Positions 41,898-44,979 of a DNA stretch of 44,979 nt are shown one piece after another. This DNA is from JASFHF01 sp050123375 (GTDB lineage Bacteria > Pseudomonadota > Gammaproteobacteria > UBA12402). The stretch covers positions 1-44,979 of the forward strand of contig JASFHF010000013.1 in NCBI GenBank assembly GCA_050123375.1, written 5' to 3'. Below the pieces are notes generated by a model. It made no database searches, was not told where the DNA came from, and worked only from the letters and a program-made list of their open reading frames with translations. Every line of letters begins with the position of its first letter. Positions within the stretch are counted from its first letter, which is position 1. The translations under genes and the position numbers were made by a program.

Positions 41898-42009
41898 TTA
41901 TAAGAGGTTTGGGTTGTTTTTTCGACGACCTAGCGTCCATGGATGGAGACGCGGGAGGTACATGGACGTACCATGGGAGGAGAAAAAAGCAACACAAACC
42001 TCTTTAATA
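41898..42009. repeat. Family C palindromic element with two GGA-loop hairpins
   Basis: Imperfect inverted arms at 41898-41923 (TTATAAGAGGTTTGGGTTG...) and 41981-42009 enclose two hairpins: 41933-41952 (GCGTC...GACGC around CATGGATGGA) and 41957-41972 (GGTACATGGACGTACC). On the plus strand both show GGA in the loop. The inner motif pair matches that of the element at 22472-22587 read from its minus strand. It fills much of the gap between groEL and the Com1-like gene. A 103-codon open frame over it is an artefact of the repeat. Confidence 0.82.
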
Positions 42010-42037
42010 AACAAATTTTGAATAAAAATTGGGAATT

Positions 42038-42107
42038 GGGAACGGAGCTTTACATGATTACAAAGCAACAAACAAGGCACTTGTAATTATGTAAAGCTCA
42101 CGTCCCC
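42038..42107. repeat. Family B palindrome downstream of groEL
   Basis: A 70-base imperfect palindrome: GGAGCTTTACATGATTACAA on the left faces TTATGTAAAGCTCACGTCCC on the right, around a centre (AGCAACAAACAAGGCAC) that is a reverse-oriented family B core. It lies 13 bases beyond the groEL stop codon on the minus strand and could serve as the end hairpin of the groESL transcript. Confidence 0.85.
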
Positions 42108-42120
42108 AATGCTATCTTTA

Positions 42121-43779
42121 TTACATCATGCCGCCCATTCCGCCCATACCTCCCATGCCGCCGCCCATACCGCCAGCAGCATGTGCACAAGTATCTTCTT
42201 TCTTCGGAATATCAGTAATCATACATTCAGTTATTAACATCATACCAGCAACTGAAGCAGCATTTTGCAATGCGGTACGTGTAACCTTGGTAGGATCAAT
42301 AATTCCCATGCTGATCATGTTACCGTATTCACTGGTTGCTGCGTTAAAACCAAAATCATCTTTGCCTTCAACAACTTTAGCTAACACAACTGAGGCTTCT
42401 TCTCCTGCGTTACTAACAATAATACGTAACGGAGCTTCGATAGCACGACGAATAATACCAATACCCATATCTTGATCAGTGTTATCACCTTTAAGACCCT
42501 TGATAGCGTGCAATGCGCGAATTAAAGCAACACCGCCGCCAGGAACCACACCTTCTTCAACCGCAGCGCGAGTAGCATGCAAAGCATCCTCAACCCGTGC
42601 TTTTTTCTCTTTCATTTCAATTTCGGTAGCAGCACCTACTTTAATGACAGCAACACCGCCAGCTAATTTAGCCACGCGTTCTTGCAGTTTCTCTTTATCA
42701 TAACTAGAGCTGGTTTCTTCGATTTGTGCGCGAATTTGTTCAATTCTGGATTTAATATTATCAGTTTTACCAGCGCCATCAATAATTGTGGTGTTATCTT
42801 TGGTAATCACAACGCGTTTAGCGCTACCAAGATCATCTAAAGTTGCTTTTTCCAAACTTAAACCAACTTCTTCAGCAATCACTTGGCCGCCAGTTAAAAT
42901 TGCTATATCTTCCAACATGGCTTTTCGACGATCACCAAATCCAGGAGCTTTAACCGCTGCAACTTTAACAATACCGCGTAGATTATTAACCACTAAAGTA
43001 GCTAATGCTTCACCTTCTACATCTTCAGCAATTACCATTAAAGGCTTACCAGATTTTGCCACTGCTTCTAAAATCGGCAACATATCGCGAATATTAGAAA
43101 TCTTTTTGTCAAATAACAATATATATGGATTTTCTAATTCAACACTCATGTTTTGTTGGTTATTAATAAAGTACGGTGACAAATAACCACGATCAAACTG
43201 CATACCTTCAACCACATCAAGTTCATTACCTAAACCAGAACCTTCTTCAACCGTAATCACTCCTTCTTTACCAACTTTTTCCATAGCTTCAGCAATAATA
43301 TTACCAATCGCTTCATCGGAGTTTGCCGAAATCGTACCAACTTGAGCAATCGATTTGTGATCAGTACATGGCTTAGAAATCTTTTTCAGTTCTTCAGCTA
43401 TAGCAAATACTGCTTTATCAATACCGCGCTTCAGATCCATTGGGTTCATACCGGCAACTACTGCCTTCATACCTTCTACTACGATGCCACGTGCCAATAC
43501 GGTTGCAGTAGTAGTGCCGTCACCAGCATCATCGGAAGTTTTCGAAGCAACTTCTTTAACCATCTGCGCACCCATATTTTCGAATTTATCTTCAAGCTCA
43601 ACCTCTTTAGCAACCGAAACACCATCCTTAGTTACGCTTGGAGCGCCAAAAGACTTATCAATCGCTACCACACGGCCTTTAGGACCCATAGTAATACGAA
43701 CCGCTTCGGTCAAAATATTAACACCGTCTGTCAAACAATCACGCACATCGTGATCAAAAATAATTTGTTTTCCTGTCAT
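42121..43779 (-). CDS. groEL: Chaperonin GroEL
   Basis: The 60-kDa chaperonin subunit, 552 residues, which forms the double ring that folds proteins with GroES. It starts near the conserved DHDVRDCLTDGVNILTEAVR, has the ATP-binding MGPKGRVV and VKEVASKTSDDAGDGTTTAT, the apical-domain GYLSPYFINN, and VVPGGGVALIRAL, and ends with the usual Gly-Met tail. The gene is 19 bases downstream of groES in the standard order, with GAGGAAAAAATT before the ATG. In Coxiella and Legionella this protein (HtpB) is a major antigen. Confidence 0.99.
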   Translation of the reverse strand: MTGKQIIFDHDVRDCLTDGVNILTEAVRITMGPKGRVVAIDKSFGAPSVTKDGVSVAKEVELEDKFENMGAQMVKEVASKTSDDAGDGTTTATVLARGIVVEGMKAVVAGMNPMDLKRGIDKAVFAIAEELKKISKPCTDHKSIAQVGTISANSDEAIGNIIAEAMEKVGKEGVITVEEGSGLGNELDVVEGMQFDRGYLSPYFINNQQNMSVELENPYILLFDKKISNIRDMLPILEAVAKSGKPLMVIAEDVEGEALATLVVNNLRGIVKVAAVKAPGFGDRRKAMLEDIAILTGGQVIAEEVGLSLEKATLDDLGSAKRVVITKDNTTIIDGAGKTDNIKSRIEQIRAQIEETSSSYDKEKLQERVAKLAGGVAVIKVGAATEIEMKEKKARVEDALHATRAAVEEGVVPGGGVALIRALHAIKGLKGDNTDQDMGIGIIRRAIEAPLRIIVSNAGEEASVVLAKVVEGKDDFGFNAATSEYGNMISMGIIDPTKVTRTALQNAASVAGMMLITECMITDIPKKEDTCAHAAGGMGGGMGGMGGMGGMM

Positions 43780-43798
43780 AATTTTTTCCTCTTTTTGA

Positions 43799-44083
43799 TT
43801 ACTCTATTACACCTAAGATGTCATCTTCTCTCATTACAATTAACTCTTCGTCGCCAACTTTAACTTCTGTACCGGCATATTTACCAAAGAGCACCTTATC
43901 GCCTTTTTTGACATCTAGAGGGCGAACCTCACCACTTTCCAGCAATTTACCATTACCAACGGCAATTACCTGGCCTTTGCTTGGTTTTTCTTTCGCGCTA
44001 TCAGGAATAACGATACCACCACTGGTAACCTCTTCCTCTACGCGCTTGATCAATACTCGATCATGCAATGGACGAAAACTCAT
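43799..44083 (-). CDS. groES: Co-chaperonin GroES
   Basis: The 94-residue lid of the GroEL chamber. RPLHDRVLIKRVEEEVTSGG with IVIPDSAKEKPSKG gives the start of the barrel and the mobile loop that contacts GroEL; GDKVLFGKYAGTEVKVGDEE follows, and the chain ends ILGVIE. AAAAGGAGAATAA precedes the ATG, a strong ribosome binding site. First gene of the groES-groEL operon. Confidence 0.98.
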   Translation of the reverse strand: MSFRPLHDRVLIKRVEEEVTSGGIVIPDSAKEKPSKGQVIAVGNGKLLESGEVRPLDVKKGDKVLFGKYAGTEVKVGDEELIVMREDDILGVIE

Positions 44084-44141
44084 GATTTATTCTCCTTTTT
44101 AGTAGAAATTACAAGCCAGCTATCTGGCTTAAACAAGACTT

Positions 44142-44169
44142 ATAATAGTGATGAAAATACAAAAATCAA
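44142..44169 (-). promoter_or_regulatory. Putative groES-groEL promoter
   Basis: On the minus strand TTGATT (44164-44169) and TATTAT (44142-44147) are separated by 16 bases, 60 bases upstream of groES, a fair sigma-70 match. CTTGA at the same place also fits a sigma-32 -35 element, but the -10 side (CATCACTATTA) is only a weak match to CCCCATnTA. No CIRCE element (TTAGCACTC...GAGTGCTAA) is present. A hairpin AAGCCAG/CTGGCTT (44113-44130) lies in the leader. Confidence 0.4.
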
Positions 44170-44201
44170 GAGGATTATGTGAGAAAATTTTGGGCATTAA
44201 A

Positions 44202-44765
44202 CTATGGCGTCGGCATTGGAGATGACCTATACTCAGGCTCAGGCTTAGATTTATCTTGTGATGATTGATGCCTGGTAAATACGGTGCTGTTTATGTACTT
44301 AGAAATTTGCTGACTGACTGCCGGATATAATTTATGAGGAACATTCACCTCGATAGTCATAGGATAAAATTTCTGACCCACCAAACTATTAAAATCTACT
44401 GGTTGACCATTTGGATATTGCAAACCATTATTAAATTTATTAGGAAACACGCACGTTCCTTCCTGACTGACAAAAACCTGCTTAGTTCTAGCGCCAGTAA
44501 TCTTCTGTCCATTCTGATCAACCAAACAACTACGACCCTCGTTAACACAAAAAACCGCGCTACTATCCGGAATGATTTTAAACTGTAATTGAGAAGCTAA
44601 CTCGCGTGATAACCCCTTTATTGTCATTTGACATTTTAAGACGACTGCAGACAAAACAAACTGATATAACCTGTTAGGAGTTTTACAAATAAATCCTAAT
44701 GTCTTCACTACTTCTTCTATCACCAGCACAATCCTCCCATGATCAATAATTGGCTCCGTCGCCAT
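44202..44765 (-). CDS. Hypothetical protein
   Basis: A 187-residue protein I do not recognise. There is no signal peptide or certain membrane segment; a mildly hydrophobic stretch LYQFVLSAVVLKC lies at about 33-45. It has isolated cysteines (FICKT, LKCQM, VFCVN, SCLVD, TCVFP) and a proline/serine-rich C-terminal tail (SSQDKSKPEPEYRSSPMPTP) that looks disordered. It lies directly upstream of groES, about 30 bases before the promoter candidate, same strand. The ATG follows no obvious Shine-Dalgarno. Codon use resembles the neighbours. Placed as a lineage-specific protein. Confidence 0.55.
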   Translation of the reverse strand: MATEPIIDHGRIVLVIEEVVKTLGFICKTPNRLYQFVLSAVVLKCQMTIKGLSRELASQLQFKIIPDSSAVFCVNEGRSCLVDQNGQKITGARTKQVFVSQEGTCVFPNKFNNGLQYPNGQPVDFNSLVGQKFYPMTIEVNVPHKLYPAVSQQISKYINSTVFTRHQSSQDKSKPEPEYRSSPMPTP

Positions 44766-44856
44766 ACTAGATAGACCGAAACTTTTATTTATTAAAGTTC
44801 CAATCTATTTTTACCAAGACTTAATGAAATTTGCAACTATTATATTAATAGCTGTT

Positions 44857-44899
44857 AGTAGCAAATAAACTGTCCTAAGTAATAGCAAATAAAGTGTCC
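44857..44899 (+). repeat. Direct repeats at the left end of an insertion sequence
   Basis: TAGCAAATAAACTGTCC (44859-44875) is repeated as TAGCAAATAAAGTGTCC (44883-44899), 17 bases with one difference at 24-base spacing. Both end in TGTCC just ahead of a transposase-like start. Such TGTCC-bearing repeats are usual at the ends of this ISNCY-type group, as transposase-binding sites. The matching right end is outside the window. Confidence 0.55.
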
Positions 44900-44932
44900 G
44901 GTTTTTAAGATGCCTTTTAGGAGGTATTGGAA

Positions 44933-44979
44933 ATGAAGCGGACACGATTATTACAGGAGCTTAGGAAGATGAGATTTGA
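44933..44979 (+). CDS. Start of an ISNCY-type transposase (cut by window end)
   Basis: Only the first 15 codons are visible, MKRTRLLQELRKMRF, with AGGAGG eight bases before the ATG. This opening is characteristic of a group of ISNCY-family transposases whose next residues form a helix-turn-helix. The assignment rests on the short match plus the TGTCC repeats upstream, so it is firm in kind but not in detail. The gene continues beyond the window. Confidence 0.65.
   Translation, partial: MKRTRLLQELRKMRF

Noticed and set aside
41710..42021. 103-codon plus-strand frame ending in HGWRRGRYMDVPWEE-type sequence
   Set aside because: Half of it is antisense to the Com1-like gene and half is the family C repeat, a common source of spurious proteins.
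42128..44102. Several open frames on the plus strand opposite groEL and groES
   Set aside because: They are the antisense of highly biased chaperonin codons and have low-complexity Pro/Ser/Ala-rich translations.
44084..44201. CIRCE operator upstream of groES
   Set aside because: No TTAGCACTC/GAGTGCTAA inverted repeat is present, only an unrelated short hairpin.
1..44979. tRNA or rRNA genes
   Set aside because: I found no cloverleaf with a GTTCRA T-loop and no rRNA-like stretch on either strand by eye; a tRNAscan-type search would settle it.

Overview
The window is about 45 kb of AT-rich chromosome from a gammaproteobacterium. The housekeeping genes (glyQ/glyS as separate alpha and beta subunits, gmhB, def-fmt-rsmB, ruvX, groES-groEL, guaC) point there. 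A Com1-like DsbA lipobox-free exported oxidoreductase, a GacA/LetA/UvrY-type regulator and dense palindromic repeats suggest a Legionellales-like, possibly host-associated organism. That placement is an inference from gene families, not a database result.\n\nLayout. 0.3-6.1 kb: an AddB-like/AddA-like nuclease-helicase pair whose AddA gene carries in-frame palindromic repeats. 6.1-8.7 kb: a DUF378 membrane protein and a tight three-gene accessory operon (TIGR04255-like protein, HTH protein, uncharacterised protein). 8.8-12.8 kb: a CaxA-type exchanger followed by a tandem palindrome array, a candidate small RNA, a DsbB-like protein lacking two expected cysteines, ruvX, a DUF1189 protein and an exported hypothetical protein. 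12.9-15.8 kb: def-fmt-rsmB. 15.9-20.2 kb: a GacA-like response regulator convergent with a cytosolic hybrid kinase (PAS-HisKA-HATPase-REC-Hpt), then a divergent AdoHcyase-like protein. 20.7-24.1 kb: guaC, a carboxylesterase, an LptM-like lipoprotein, a hypothetical protein and a site-2 protease. 24.1-33.7 kb, minus strand: a type IVb pilus operon like pil of plasmid R64 (PilL, N, O, P, Q, R, S order) with four prepilin-like genes. 33.9-41.8 kb: gmhB, an AAA/DUF4143 ATPase with repeated operator-like palindromes, glyQS, a HAD phosphatase, a second ATPase and the Com1-like protein. 42.1-44.8 kb: groES-groEL and an unknown gene. The last ~120 bases look like the left end of an ISNCY-type insertion sequence, cut by the window edge.\n\nThe most distinctive trait is three repeat families. 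Family A (core CCGCGGTCAAGCCGCGG, as in Rickettsia-type palindromic elements) lies between genes and inside the AddA coding sequence. Family B is a roughly 69-base hairpin with a conserved centre (ATGCCATGTTTGTTGC) and variable but mutually complementary arms. It occurs in the pil operon, in tandem behind caxA, and nested inside another palindrome. Family C has long inverted arms around two small hairpins with GGA in the loop, resembling CsrA-binding sites. Together with the GacA-like regulator and a GGA-rich candidate sRNA, this suggests, but does not prove, a Gac/Csr circuit.
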